This document shows, piece by piece, positions 27,375-36,243 of a stretch of 46,205 bases of DNA (the stretch's first letter is position 1; the number at the start of each line of letters is the position of its first letter). Location: positions 1 through 46,205 of the forward strand of contig NZ_QZDT01000033.1 of assembly GCF_009917485.1 (NCBI RefSeq), written 5' to 3'. The notes below the pieces were generated by a model. That model saw nothing but the letters and a program-made list of their open reading frames with translations, had not been told where the DNA came from and ran no database searches. The translations under genes and the position numbers were made by a program. This DNA is from Parablautia muri (lineage in GTDB: Bacteria > Bacillota > Clostridia > Lachnospirales > Lachnospiraceae).

Positions 27375-28211
27375 TCACCTGCCTCTCTTCATAGCTTGAT
27401 AATCATTGTAACCTGTAATAAGCAAGAACAGGCCAATGAATAAGATAACAGTTGCAACAATCGGCGCGCCGATCCATAACCAGCGTCCTGCAAGAACGGC
27501 GTTATAATTTCTAGCCCACTGAATCATATTACCTAAGGATACCAAGTTACCTGGTGACAAGCCAAGCACTGCAAGGCTGGACTCTGAACCGATTGCGGAA
27601 AGTGTAGCATTCATAAAGTTGGAAAGTGACCACGAAAGTGCAAATGGCAAAATCTCTGTTACAACAATCTGCATGGTGCTCTCTCCTGAGAAACGGGCCG
27701 TATGAATGAAGTCACGTTCCTTAATTGTCAGCGCCATAGAACGAATCTGGCGGCTGGGCCATGCCCATGCAAATAATGCAAGTACAAGAGCCATAACGAT
27801 AACCGTAGCGCCGCCCTTCATCAGGGATGTCATCATAATCAAAATCGGCAAAGACGGAATTACCACGAAGGTATCTGTGATAATCATAAGTACTCTGTCC
27901 AATGTACCACCTGCAAAACCAGCCAGCAATCCCACTAAAACACCGGCAACCGTACCAATCGTAGCAACAATCAAACCAATCAGCAATGAGTTGTGAATTG
28001 CTTCAATTAAAAGCCACACAACATCCTGCCCCATACTGGTAGTACCTAACCAATGCTCCCCCGATGCGCCTAAGTTGTTCGGGTAGGTATTAAATGTAAA
28101 CGGATCCGTATGTGGGAAAAAATATACAATAAATCCAATAATCATAAAAAAGCAAGTAACAATCAGTCCTGTTTTCAGACGGAAGTTCGCTGTTTTCCAA
28201 AATTTCTTCAT
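27375..28211 (-). CDS. Opp/Dpp-type ABC transporter permease (OppC-like)
   Basis: A 278-residue inner-membrane permease. An N-terminal helix (about 13-33) is followed by a core of five helices, with the ATPase-contact loop around residues 165-185 (RDFIHTARFSGESTMQIV). It lies 17 bp downstream of the OppB-like gene. Confidence 0.93.
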   Translation of the reverse strand: MKKFWKTANFRLKTGLIVTCFFMIIGFIVYFFPHTDPFTFNTYPNNLGASGEHWLGTTSMGQDVVWLLIEAIHNSLLIGLIVATIGTVAGVLVGLLAGFAGGTLDRVLMIITDTFVVIPSLPILIMMTSLMKGGATVIVMALVLALFAWAWPSRQIRSMALTIKERDFIHTARFSGESTMQIVVTEILPFALSWSLSNFMNATLSAIGSESSLAVLGLSPGNLVSLGNMIQWARNYNAVLAGRWLWIGAPIVATVILFIGLFLLITGYNDYQAMKRGR

Positions 28212-28228
28212 GTTTATCCCCCTTCCTA

Positions 28229-29227
28229 TCAGCCGTACCTGATGCGCGGATCAATGAACGGATAAATCAGGTCAACGATCAGCGTTGCAGTAGAAATTGC
28301 CACAATAGAAATCGTAATACAGCCCAGAATCATGTTGTAATCTGACTGCAGGATAGCACTCTGAATCAAGGAACCAACACCAGGATACCCGAAAATAATC
28401 TCTGTCATAATGGAACCGCCAAATACACCGCCAAGACTCATGGCAAGGGCAGTAATCTGTGTCAAAATGGAGTTACGAAGCACATAGCTCTTACCAATCG
28501 TTGCCTCGGACAGACCACGGAAACGGGCATAACGCACATAATCTTCTTCAGCCGTAGTACTTGCAAGGGATTTCATGGATATAATCCACCAGCCGGTACC
28601 AAGCAGCAACAATGAAATTGCCGGAAGCACGGATGCCTTCATAAGAGATCCAAACCACGGTCCGAAACCAACGCCCGTCTTAATAACTGCCTGCAACGGG
28701 AACCATTTTAAAACGAAGGCAAAGATAATCTGTAATACCAAAGCCACCAGGAAATAAGGGATGGGGTATATACAAATCGCTATACCTTCCAAAATCTGCG
28801 AAGATTTCTTGTTCTTTCGGAAACCGGCAAGCAAACCGATAAAGTTACCGATCACCCATGCAAGAAACGTGGATGTTAATGACAAAATCAATGTATATGG
28901 AAGATATCGTCCGATAATGGTACCAACCGGTTCCGGATAACTCATAAGAGATGGGCCAAAATCAAAATGAAGCAGTCCATTCCATAAGAAAGAACCATAT
29001 TGTTGCAGCATTGACCCTTCAAGACCAAATTGTACACGTAGCTGTTGTCTAAGTGCATCCATCTCGGCCGGGTCCATATTACCTGAACGTGTCTGCATCT
29101 GCGCAATCATGTTCTCAACAGGATCTGATGGGAACATACGTGGAATAAAAAAGATGAAAGTAACGCCAATCCAGATTGTAAGTGCCCAGGCGAGTACACG
29201 CTGCAGAAAGAATGTTTTAAATTTCAT
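28229..29227 (-). CDS. Opp/Dpp-type ABC transporter permease (OppB-like)
   Basis: A 332-residue permease partner of the OppC-like protein: an N-terminal helix, an extracytoplasmic domain, then five or so helices and the contact loop EEDYVRYARFRGLSEATIGK. ATG 29227 is chosen for AAAGGAG eight bases upstream; the frame remains open to 29254. It follows the binding-protein gene after about 150 bp holding a strong hairpin. Confidence 0.93.
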   Translation of the reverse strand: MKFKTFFLQRVLAWALTIWIGVTFIFFIPRMFPSDPVENMIAQMQTRSGNMDPAEMDALRQQLRVQFGLEGSMLQQYGSFLWNGLLHFDFGPSLMSYPEPVGTIIGRYLPYTLILSLTSTFLAWVIGNFIGLLAGFRKNKKSSQILEGIAICIYPIPYFLVALVLQIIFAFVLKWFPLQAVIKTGVGFGPWFGSLMKASVLPAISLLLLGTGWWIISMKSLASTTAEEDYVRYARFRGLSEATIGKSYVLRNSILTQITALAMSLGGVFGGSIMTEIIFGYPGVGSLIQSAILQSDYNMILGCITISIVAISTATLIVDLIYPFIDPRIRYG

Positions 29228-29258
29228 ACACAGCACTCCTTTACTATTAAGCAAGGAC

Positions 29259-29287
29259 GGGGCCGTAAGCCATCAACTTACGGCCCC
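29259..29287 (-). promoter_or_regulatory. Strong hairpin between binding protein and OppB-like permease
   Basis: GGGGCCGTAAG (29259-29269) and CTTACGGCCCC (29277-29287) form a perfect 11-bp GC-rich stem with a 7-base loop. There is no T run on the minus strand. The position parallels the hairpin at 11447-11478 in the other transporter operon. Confidence 0.7.
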
Positions 29288-29375
29288 GCCTTTTAATGAT
29301 ACAACAGAAAATCACTTTATCAATTTTCTGCCAGCACGAATCATGTTACTAACGTTCTAAGCATCCTACTGCTGA

Positions 29376-31391
29376 TTAACCCTGTGTCGGATGAATGTTC
29401 GGGAGCATATATTTGAAGCAGCTCCACCACCACCAAGGACCATCATATGGATTGTTCGCATTCGGATAGCCTTCCCAATAAGTAGAATTGGTAGGAACGA
29501 ACTTGGTACCGGAAAGGAAGTTAATTTCACACATATCCTTCACACATTCCTGAAGGAATTCAGTATGCAGTTCATAAGACTTCGGATCTTCAGGGTCAAT
29601 GTTTGCTAACTCATGAAGAATCTCTGTCACACGCGCATTGTTCCAACGCATACCCTGACCTGAACCAGTCTCACCAAGAGGCTTAATCAACTCAGAATCA
29701 AAGCCGCTGATTGCAGAATAGAAATCTTTCAGGATACCGCCTGAAGGCCAGTAACCAGCAATATCAAAGTTACCCTGTCCGCCGTCTACATCCCATGTTG
29801 CGGAGGATTTAGAAGCGATTGTACACTGGAATCCAAATGCCTGTAACTGATTGTAAACAGCCTGAACACCACGTGCCTCCTGGAACTCAGCGTCAGCTAA
29901 GTAGCTCAGCTCGAATGTGAAAGGTGCGCCATTGTAATTCCAAACGCCGTCAACCTTCTCAAGGCCAGCCTTCTCAAGCAGCTTAGTTGCAGCTTCTTCA
30001 TCATGTTTCCACCAGCCTGCACCAAACATAGTAATCAGTTCTTCATCTGTACCGCTGATACCTAAAGAACTTGCCATGCGCCGTGCATAACCTGTGTCAT
30101 AAGGCTTAAAGGTTGTGCCATCACCCAAATCAAGTTCGAAATTCTCTAACCATTCCTGCATCGGAATTGTGTAGGTTTCCTGTAAGAACTGTGTATTGTT
30201 CAAAAGAGGAATAGGTGCTACACGTCCTGCGCCTGAGAATGTATTCATGGAAATCTGGTCGATATCCAGAGCAAGGCAGATACCCCAACGGAAATCAGCA
30301 TTGTCATAAGGTGCGCCCTTGCCATGTGAGAATACGATACCCTTTGCGCCCGGGTCATCAGGGTTAGCATATGGGAAATCATCATACCAGCACTTGATGT
30401 TAGGGTTAGAAGCGTTCATGGTCTGGAACTCTTCCAGAGTAACCTCGCAAAGCAGGTCGATTTCGTTGTTGATCATTGCCATCTGTTTTGTTGTGGAATC
30501 CGAGAAGGTGCGGAACCAAACATATTTAGGAGGAACACCGTCAGCCGTATAACCAAATTCCGCAGCGCCTACAACGCCCAGTGTACTGTCCTGCCAGTCT
30601 TCACGCAGTTCATAAAGAACCCACATTCCAAGACTATCATAATCTTTTACCGTATAAGGGCCTGCAACAACAGGAGCTTCATCCTTAAATGTGGTAACGT
30701 CCGCCTGCTGTGAGTAAATATGTTCAGGAACGATACGGTAATCGGTTCCCCATACGGTGATGCCGTAACGCTGTACGAAACGAGGGAACGGCTCTTTCAT
30801 ATTAAATTTTACGGTATAATCATCAACCTTCTCAACGGAATCAATGTACAGGTTGGTTGCCGCGCTGGCATTGATTGCACTGTTGTCTTTGATCATGTTA
30901 AATGTGAAAACAACATCATCTGCGGTTACATCTTCTCCGTCAGACCACTTGATTCCCTGACGAATCTTTACTGTCCACTCTGTGAAATCATCATTGGATT
31001 CCGGCAGACCATCAGCAATTTCACCATACTGCTCACCTTTAGCAGTATTCATTTCCCATAAATGTGCACTCATCATCTGATGAATACCAAATCCCATTGC
31101 AGTACCCTGCATGTAAGAGTTAAACTGACCAGGTGTATCCGTTGAGTTCTGGCACTCAACAATCAAGGTCTCGGCACGAGGAGTGCCAACTTCAGTGGTA
31201 ATGCCTTCAGCAGCTGCCGTACCGCCACCTGAGCTTTCTGAACTTCCCGTATCGCCTGCTTGGCCGGAATCGGAAGATTCTGTTCCGGATGTACCACCCG
31301 TAGAACCTGAGTCCGCACCGCCACCGCAGCCAACGAGCGTAACAGCAGCCACTGTTGCTGCCATTAACATTGCAATAACTTTTCTACGCAT
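29376..31391 (-). CDS. Family 5 extracellular solute-binding lipoprotein (OppA/DppA-like)
   Basis: A 671-residue substrate-binding protein. The signal peptide ends in a lipobox with Cys22 (TLVGC), followed by a Gly/Ser-rich tether (about 23-62). The family 5 fold shows WTVKIRQGIKWSDGEDVTADDVVFTFN near 139-165. It is longer than typical DppA (about 540). In thermophiles and Bacteroides-associated Clostridia, family 5 proteins linked to glycosidases bind oligosaccharides, and the GH13/GH31 genes at the end of this operon suggest the same here; sequence alone does not prove it. AAAGGAGG precedes ATG. Confidence 0.92.
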   Translation of the reverse strand: MRRKVIAMLMAATVAAVTLVGCGGGADSGSTGGTSGTESSDSGQAGDTGSSESSGGGTAAAEGITTEVGTPRAETLIVECQNSTDTPGQFNSYMQGTAMGFGIHQMMSAHLWEMNTAKGEQYGEIADGLPESNDDFTEWTVKIRQGIKWSDGEDVTADDVVFTFNMIKDNSAINASAATNLYIDSVEKVDDYTVKFNMKEPFPRFVQRYGITVWGTDYRIVPEHIYSQQADVTTFKDEAPVVAGPYTVKDYDSLGMWVLYELREDWQDSTLGVVGAAEFGYTADGVPPKYVWFRTFSDSTTKQMAMINNEIDLLCEVTLEEFQTMNASNPNIKCWYDDFPYANPDDPGAKGIVFSHGKGAPYDNADFRWGICLALDIDQISMNTFSGAGRVAPIPLLNNTQFLQETYTIPMQEWLENFELDLGDGTTFKPYDTGYARRMASSLGISGTDEELITMFGAGWWKHDEEAATKLLEKAGLEKVDGVWNYNGAPFTFELSYLADAEFQEARGVQAVYNQLQAFGFQCTIASKSSATWDVDGGQGNFDIAGYWPSGGILKDFYSAISGFDSELIKPLGETGSGQGMRWNNARVTEILHELANIDPEDPKSYELHTEFLQECVKDMCEINFLSGTKFVPTNSTYWEGYPNANNPYDGPWWWWSCFKYMLPNIHPTQG

Positions 31392-31471
31392 TTTCTTCCT
31401 CCTTTAAAATAAGTATGGGCAGTTTCAAAGTTGCAACCGCATGCTATTTTAACAAATCCTGCTGCCCTATT

Positions 31472-31500
31472 TATATAAATTTTCTTTTCGCTTATGTCAA
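31472..31500 (-). promoter_or_regulatory. Promoter of the Opp-type transporter/GH13/GH31 operon
   Basis: Perfect -35 TTGACA (31500-31495), a 17-base spacer and -10 TATATA (31477-31472), with a leader of about 75 bases. Confidence 0.8.
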
Positions 31501-31873
31501 AACAGAACTTCTCTGCTACCTCCCTTTTCATAAACGAAAATGAAACTTTATATACGCGGAATCATGGCATTTTTCTTTCAAATTCCCTTTAATGGTATAA
31601 TAAAAAATATCCAAAACGTTTGTTCGATTTTAAAGTAAATCTTCCAAACTTCAATGCTCAAAGCTTAAAATATGTACAAAACAAACGTAATATATGTATC
31701 ATTCATGTACATTTAATAGTCTATAATTGTCATTTACTGTACATTTTTACTATATGAGCATAATCATAGTTTACCCGAAATTGTTCAAAAAAGCAATAGC
31801 TAATTAATATAATTTTTATTTAATAGATTTCATTCCGGCAAATCCAATTTTTATCTCGTTTCTGTGAAATCAC
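31501..31873. other. AT-rich divergent intergenic region
   Basis: No gene is seen. The stretch is very AT-rich, with several TTTAAT/TTATTAATAT tracts and CCAAAACGTTTG at 31611-31622. It separates the divergent promoters of the Opp-type operon and the 158-aa gene, and could hold regulator sites that I cannot identify. Confidence 0.4.
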
Positions 31874-31902
31874 TTGCCTATTCTTTCCCGAAATGCTAGA
31901 AT
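31874..31902 (+). promoter_or_regulatory. Promoter of the 158-aa membrane-anchored protein gene
   Basis: -35 TTGCCT (31874-31879), a 17-base spacer, -10 TAGAAT (31897-31902). Confidence 0.65.
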
Positions 31903-31960
31903 AATTTCTATACTGTCATTTTGGGATTCTGAATATGTTTAAGCGGCAAGGAGGTTTATT

Positions 31961-32437
31961 GTGAGTAAAATAGCCATCATCTTATTAGTTATTCTGGTAG
32001 TATTAATCATCGCACTTGTAGTATTATATTTTCTTGGGAAAAAGGCTCAGAAGCGTCAAGAAGCGCAGCAGGAACAGATTAACGCCATGAAGCAGACCGT
32101 ATCTATGCTGATTATAGATAAGAAGCGCATGAAACTAAAAGAGTCCGGACTTCCGCAGATGGTCATTGACCAGACCCCCAAGCTGCTTCGTGGAAGTAAG
32201 CTTCCTGTGGTAAAAGCAAAGGTAGGTCCTCAGATCATGACCTTAATTTGTGAAGAAAAGATATTTGATTCTGTTCCCGTTAAGAAAGAAGTAAAAGCCG
32301 TAGTAAGCGGTATTTACATTACAGATGTGAAAGGACTTCACGGCAAACCGGTAGTTGCCCCTGCCAAAAAGAAAAGTTTCTTTAAACGGACACTTGAAAA
32401 AGTCCAGGAAAAGGCTGGCGCAAAGCCAATTAAATAA
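31961..32437 (+). CDS. Membrane-anchored hypothetical protein, 158 aa
   Basis: No family is recognised. One strongly hydrophobic helix (residues 4-26) anchors the protein, then a charged coiled stretch (29-60: KKAQKRQEAQQEQINAMKQ), a mixed domain (60-130) with SKLPVVKAKVGPQIMTLIC, and a Lys-rich tail. The start is GTG, preceded by AAGGAGG at a 6-base spacing. It is a single-gene unit with its own promoter and terminator. The N-in/C-out or reverse topology is unknown, although the basic residues just after the helix favour a cytoplasmic main domain. Confidence 0.85.
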   Translation: MSKIAIILLVILVVLIIALVVLYFLGKKAQKRQEAQQEQINAMKQTVSMLIIDKKRMKLKESGLPQMVIDQTPKLLRGSKLPVVKAKVGPQIMTLICEEKIFDSVPVKKEVKAVVSGIYITDVKGLHGKPVVAPAKKKSFFKRTLEKVQEKAGAKPIK

Positions 32438-32442
32438 AAGGA

Positions 32443-32467
32443 GCCTGCTTGAAAAGCAGGCCTTTTT
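32443..32467 (+). terminator. Terminator of the 158-aa gene
   Basis: GCCTGCTT (32443-32450) pairs with AAGCAGGC (32454-32461) and is followed by CTTTTT. On the minus strand the T run is weaker. Confidence 0.9.
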
Positions 32468-32519
32468 AAGTTTATTTTCTAGAGTAAGATTAAGCTGATT
32501 TTAAGTTCAACTTCTTAAA

Positions 32520-32540
32520 GAAGCCCCTTAGGGCTTTCAG
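32520..32540 (-). terminator. Terminator at the end of the DUF1934 gene
   Basis: On the minus strand AAAGCCC, loop TAAG and GGGCTTCTTT form a short hairpin overlapping the stop codon, followed by a T-rich stretch. Confidence 0.6.
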
Positions 32541-33001
32541 GATAATGTCTGCGATCCGTATCCAAGGTTTATGCCTTCCTCGCGGGGCCTTAATTCCATC
32601 TCTATCCGGCAGTCAGCCAAATGCTGGTAATTCGCCTCTAAGGCATAATCCACCTCCACCCGGATTTGGTTTTCCTTCTCCTCCACTAGAACAGATTCCG
32701 TGTCAATCCCAATTAAAATAGTTCCATATGGCGTCATATAGCTGGTCATATTTTTCTTATTTTCTTCAAACACCATATGTACATTTATGAGACCTTTTTT
32801 ATAAACCTCCAGACTGGAATCACTGAATTTGATCCTGTTTTTTGTGACATCTGTAAATCCTTCCATCATTTCTTCATAAATTACATAATGCTTTCCATTT
32901 CTCTCATAATAATCCGCCGGCGTTATGGTTTCCAATGCCTGTGTTTCCTCGCCGATTTCCATCTGAAGACCTTTGAGAGATAAAAGTACCTCTTTCGTCA
33001 T
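32537..33001 (-). CDS. DUF1934 family protein
   Basis: A 154-residue protein with the features of DUF1934: an N-terminal strand MTKEVLLSLKG, the YYERNGKHYVIYEE segment (31-44), and the MTSYMTPYGTILIGI segment (about 85-99). The fold is predicted to be a small beta-barrel, and the biochemical role is unknown. AGGAGG lies 10 bases upstream. It is 146 bp downstream of murI and probably the last gene of that cluster. Confidence 0.85.
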   Translation of the reverse strand: MTKEVLLSLKGLQMEIGEETQALETITPADYYERNGKHYVIYEEMMEGFTDVTKNRIKFSDSSLEVYKKGLINVHMVFEENKKNMTSYMTPYGTILIGIDTESVLVEEKENQIRVEVDYALEANYQHLADCRIEMELRPREEGINLGYGSQTLS

Positions 33002-33147
33002 TTTTATTTTTCATCCTCCTAACCCGGATAAACCGGAGTCAAATTTTAATTTCTCACACATTTTTTATGATTCGCCTCATGCAGTGTACCTCAAGTTCCT
33101 GTGCAAACTTCTGAAGATATTCGCACAAGGGTTTTCGGCATGGCGCA

Positions 33148-33969
33148 CTAATAATCTTCTATCGGAATAATTTTGGCGGATAGTATTCCATATTTGATAA
33201 TGGAATTTGCAAAATGCATAAATTTTTCCGCACCATCACTGACATAAAAACGGTATCTGTTATCGCCAAGCCGGATTTCTTCCTCATTCAACATATTTTC
33301 TGTCCTTAGCAGCTCCTTTAGTTCCCTTGCCGTCTCATAAGCAGGATTTACTAAAGTCACCTTTACTCCCATAACCCGTCCAATGGTAGAGCGTATCAAA
33401 GGATAATGCGTACAGCCTAAAATCAGGGTATCGATGCCAATATCAATCAGCTCCGTCAGATATCTTTTGGCTATCTCATCCGTAACCGGATCCTGCAAAA
33501 GCCCTTCCTCCACAAGAGGAACAAACAAAGGGCAGGCCTTTCCCACTACATCCGCATCCTGTTTTATTTCTTTTATGTATCTGGAATAAATACTGCTGCC
33601 AATCGTACCTTCCGTGCCGATTACTCCTATTTTCCCGTTTGCGGTAGCCTCCGCCGCCACCTTAGCCCCCGGCTTTACCACACCAATCATGGGAATATCC
33701 ACTTCCCGCTCTATCTCATCCAGGGCGTAAGCGCTTGCCGTGTTGCAGGCCACCACAATTGCTTTCACATTCTGGGTCTGTAAAAAACGGATAATCTGTT
33801 TTGAATATCTGGTAACCGTTTCCTTTGATTTACTGCCATAGGGCACTCTTGCCGTATCCCCGAAATAAATAATTTTTTCATTGGGGATCTGCCGCATGAT
33901 TTCCCTTACCACCGTAAGTCCTCCCACACCGGAATCAAAGACTCCTACGGGTGCATTTCTATTTATCAT
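33148..33969 (-). CDS. murI: Glutamate racemase
   Basis: Makes D-glutamate for peptidoglycan. The 273-residue enzyme shows GVFDSGVGGLTVV with the catalytic-site Asp and Ser at 11-12, the YFGDTARVPYG segment near 35-45, the first catalytic Cys in VACNTASA (about residue 74) and the second in LGCTHYPL (about residue 185). The length is normal. It lies in a minus-strand cluster with ispE, the GntR gene and DUF1934. Confidence 0.96.
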   Translation of the reverse strand: MINRNAPVGVFDSGVGGLTVVREIMRQIPNEKIIYFGDTARVPYGSKSKETVTRYSKQIIRFLQTQNVKAIVVACNTASAYALDEIEREVDIPMIGVVKPGAKVAAEATANGKIGVIGTEGTIGSSIYSRYIKEIKQDADVVGKACPLFVPLVEEGLLQDPVTDEIAKRYLTELIDIGIDTLILGCTHYPLIRSTIGRVMGVKVTLVNPAYETARELKELLRTENMLNEEEIRLGDNRYRFYVSDGAEKFMHFANSIIKYGILSAKIIPIEDY

Positions 33970-34029
33970 CTCAATCTATTTCTCCTGTTATTTTATCTTT
34001 CCAGCCGGCGGTAAAACGCCTTCTCTGTT

Positions 34030-34383
34030 TTACCTGCCCTGATATACATATTCTATCAGACGGCTTTTTATACGTATTGTACCCGATATTTCCATCGTTT
34101 TTCCTTTCTTAACTTCTGTCAAGACTTCTTTATGATGGCTGTCATTTTCAGCATTCGCTTTATTATCCGGAAAAGCTCTAAAAGCTTCTGTTATTTCCCC
34201 GCCTTCAGACTGCTTTTCTTCGCAATCGTCATACCCCTCGTCTCCTTCCTGTTCTTCGCAGTCTCCATACGCTTCATATTCCTGTTCATAGGCGTCTTTT
34301 GTTAGACACAAATCCGGATACACGAATCCCCACCAGCCCAAGGTACCAATTAACAATACAATAGCTTCACATGCTCTTTTCAT
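34030..34383 (-). CDS. Small acidic membrane-anchored hypothetical protein
   Basis: 117 residues with no family recognised. A hydrophobic N-terminus (6-24, AIVLLIGTLGWWGFVYP) could be a signal anchor. Residues 30-66 are dominated by Glu and Asp with CEE/DDCEE repeats and three Cys, and the C-terminus (95-117) is basic. It is placed between the GntR gene and murI. The acidic Cys-containing stretch might bind metal, but that is speculation. Confidence 0.7.
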   Translation of the reverse strand: MKRACEAIVLLIGTLGWWGFVYPDLCLTKDAYEQEYEAYGDCEEQEGDEGYDDCEEKQSEGGEITEAFRAFPDNKANAENDSHHKEVLTEVKKGKTMEISGTIRIKSRLIEYVYQGR

Positions 34384-34530
34384 TGAACCACTCTCATCCT
34401 TCCATCGTCAGCCCAAACCATTTCCAGGCTGGCCACTGTTTAGACGCATCGCACTTCAGATAAGACAAGCTACATCTGGTTGGACTAATTGCGTCTATGA
34501 TAAGAGTGTGTCCTTATCTATTTATTCTAT

Positions 34531-35211
34531 TCAATTTCTTTGATTTTCCATTCTAATTTGTTTCATAATGGATTCTTCCTGATTATCTATATGGAGCTTT
34601 GCCGCTTTTGAGGCACGTTCTTTATCCCTGCCGGCAATGCTCTCATAAATCTCCCTATGCTCAGCCACAAGCATATCATGCTGGCTTTCTTCCATAATAT
34701 AAACAAAACGGTAGCGGTACATCTGCTCAGATAGGTTGTTTACCAGCTGCACAAGGCGCTCATTGCCGGTAGCCGCTACGATAATATCATGGAGCGCCAC
34801 ATCCGCCTTTGCAATCACCGATGCGTCCTTTCCCTTGGCCGCCCTCTCAAATTCTTCGCAGGCCTTCTGCAGGCGTTCTAAATCTTCCTCCCTGATTCTT
34901 TCACAGGCAAGCTCCACACTGAGGGCATCCAGGGTACGCCTAACCTCCAGCACATCCTTCAAACTTTTCTCCGTAATCCGCGCCACCTCCGCGCCGCGCC
35001 TTGGAATCATAATCACAAGTCCCTCCAGCTCCAGCTTTCGAATCGCCTCCCTGATTGGCGTACGGCTGACTCCCAGCCGGTTGGCAAGATGCACTTCCAT
35101 AAGACGTTCTCCAGGCTTTAGCTTACCTGTGAGGATCGCGCTTCTTAAAGTATTAAATACCACATCCCTAAGAGGTAAAAATTCATTCATATCAATTTGA
35201 AATTCTTCCAT
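34531..35211 (-). CDS. GntR family regulator, FadR subfamily (FCD domain)
   Basis: A 226-residue transcription factor. The N-terminal winged helix-turn-helix (about 12-75) includes LANRLGVSRTPIREAIRKLE, and the C-terminal all-helical FCD ligand domain (85-220) carries the expected Asp and His residues (DVALHDIIV; VAEHREIYESI). ATG 35211 follows GGGGGTG and is preceded by the repeated hairpin module. FadR-type regulators usually sense small carboxylates; the target is not clear from the neighbours (ispE upstream). Confidence 0.93.
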   Translation of the reverse strand: MEEFQIDMNEFLPLRDVVFNTLRSAILTGKLKPGERLMEVHLANRLGVSRTPIREAIRKLELEGLVIMIPRRGAEVARITEKSLKDVLEVRRTLDALSVELACERIREEDLERLQKACEEFERAAKGKDASVIAKADVALHDIIVAATGNERLVQLVNNLSEQMYRYRFVYIMEESQHDMLVAEHREIYESIAGRDKERASKAAKLHIDNQEESIMKQIRMENQRN

Positions 35212-35249
35212 ATTTACACCCCCTGCATACCGCAAGCTTACTTGCGGTA
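35212..35249 (-). repeat. Hairpin/ribosome-site leader module, copy at the GntR gene
   Basis: Perfect arms TACCGCAAG (35228-35236) and CTTGCGGTA (35241-35249) with a 4-base loop, then TGCAGGGGGTGTAAAT and ATG on the minus strand. It matches the ispE leader almost base for base. Confidence 0.8.
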
Positions 35250-35257
35250 CTGCCTTC

Positions 35258-35285
35258 AATAAAGAGTTTGGAAGTTTACTTCCAA
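35258..35285. repeat. Second hairpin upstream of the GntR gene
   Basis: GTTTGGAAG and CTTCCAAAC are perfect 9-base arms around TTTA, just upstream of the leader module. Confidence 0.65.
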
Positions 35286-35325
35286 ACTTATACCCCTTTC
35301 TAAAGCCTTTCCCTAAGCCAAATGC

Positions 35326-36204
35326 TTATACAAACTCTGTCACATAAATCTGCTTGGCAAGTCCCATTTTCTCCACTGCCTTATACGCTTCCTGAGCCCT
35401 TTCCCTCTCCCTGTAAATTCCAAAAACAGTAGGGCCGCTACCGCTCATAAGCGCATTTTCCGCCCCCTGCATAACCATAGCTTCCTTAATTTGATGGATG
35501 ACCGGATATTTTTTTATGGTCACGGTCTCCAGCACATTCCCCATGCGCTCAGTAATCCCTCTAAGGCTCCCCTCCTGCAATGCCTCCACCATGCCGTCAA
35601 TATCAGGATGCTCTGACAAAGTATCCGCATGGAGATTTTCATATACATATTTAGTAGACACATCAATGTCCGGTTTCACTATCAGCAAATATGCCTCAGG
35701 CGGCGCTGCAATAGGGGTTAATATTTCCCCAATCCCTTCCGAAAGCGCTGTTCCTCCCACTATGCAATAGGGTACGTCCGCTCCAATTTTTACACCCATT
35801 TTCTGCATATCCTCAAGGCTCATAGATAGTTCAAAGAGCTCATTTAATCCATGAAATGCCGCCGCCGCATCGCTGCTTCCTCCTGCCATACCGGCCGCTA
35901 TGGGAATGTTCTTATTTAATGAAATGTCCACTCCTTCCTTCACCCCGTAAGTTTCCATAACCAGCTTTGCCGCTCTGTAAATCAAATTACTTTCATCACC
36001 GGAAAGCTCCTCCTTATCCACTGAGAGCAAAATATCTGGTAATGGTTCTTTACCTGCTCTTTTCCGAAAGGTCAGGGTATCAAAAATTCCTACTGTCTGC
36101 ATTACCATCCTCACTTCATGATAACCATCAGGACGTCTCCTTAAAACATCCAAGCCCAAATTTATTTTAGCATATGCTTTTCTAGTAACCTGGTTCATAA
36201 TCAT
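35326..36204 (-). CDS. ispE: 4-diphosphocytidyl-2-C-methyl-D-erythritol kinase
   Basis: The GHMP-family kinase of the MEP isoprenoid pathway, phosphorylating CDP-methylerythritol. 292 residues: an N-terminal substrate site (KAYAKINLGLDVLRRRPDGYHEV, about 9-31) with the conserved Lys and Asp, the ATP-binding glycine loop GMAGGSSDAAAA near 105-116, and the C-terminal SGSGPTVFGIY (about 256-266). Length is normal. ATG 36204 follows GGGGGTG and a conserved hairpin leader. Confidence 0.96.
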   Translation of the reverse strand: MIMNQVTRKAYAKINLGLDVLRRRPDGYHEVRMVMQTVGIFDTLTFRKRAGKEPLPDILLSVDKEELSGDESNLIYRAAKLVMETYGVKEGVDISLNKNIPIAAGMAGGSSDAAAAFHGLNELFELSMSLEDMQKMGVKIGADVPYCIVGGTALSEGIGEILTPIAAPPEAYLLIVKPDIDVSTKYVYENLHADTLSEHPDIDGMVEALQEGSLRGITERMGNVLETVTIKKYPVIHQIKEAMVMQGAENALMSGSGPTVFGIYRERERAQEAYKAVEKMGLAKQIYVTEFV

Positions 36205-36243
36205 TCTTACACCCCCTGCATACCGCAGGCTATACTTGCGGTA
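36205..36243 (-). repeat. Hairpin/ribosome-site leader module, copy at ispE
   Basis: Minus-strand arms TACCGCAAG and CCTGCGGTA (one A-C mismatch, loop TATAG), then TGCAGGGGGTGTAAGA and ATG. Confidence 0.8.
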
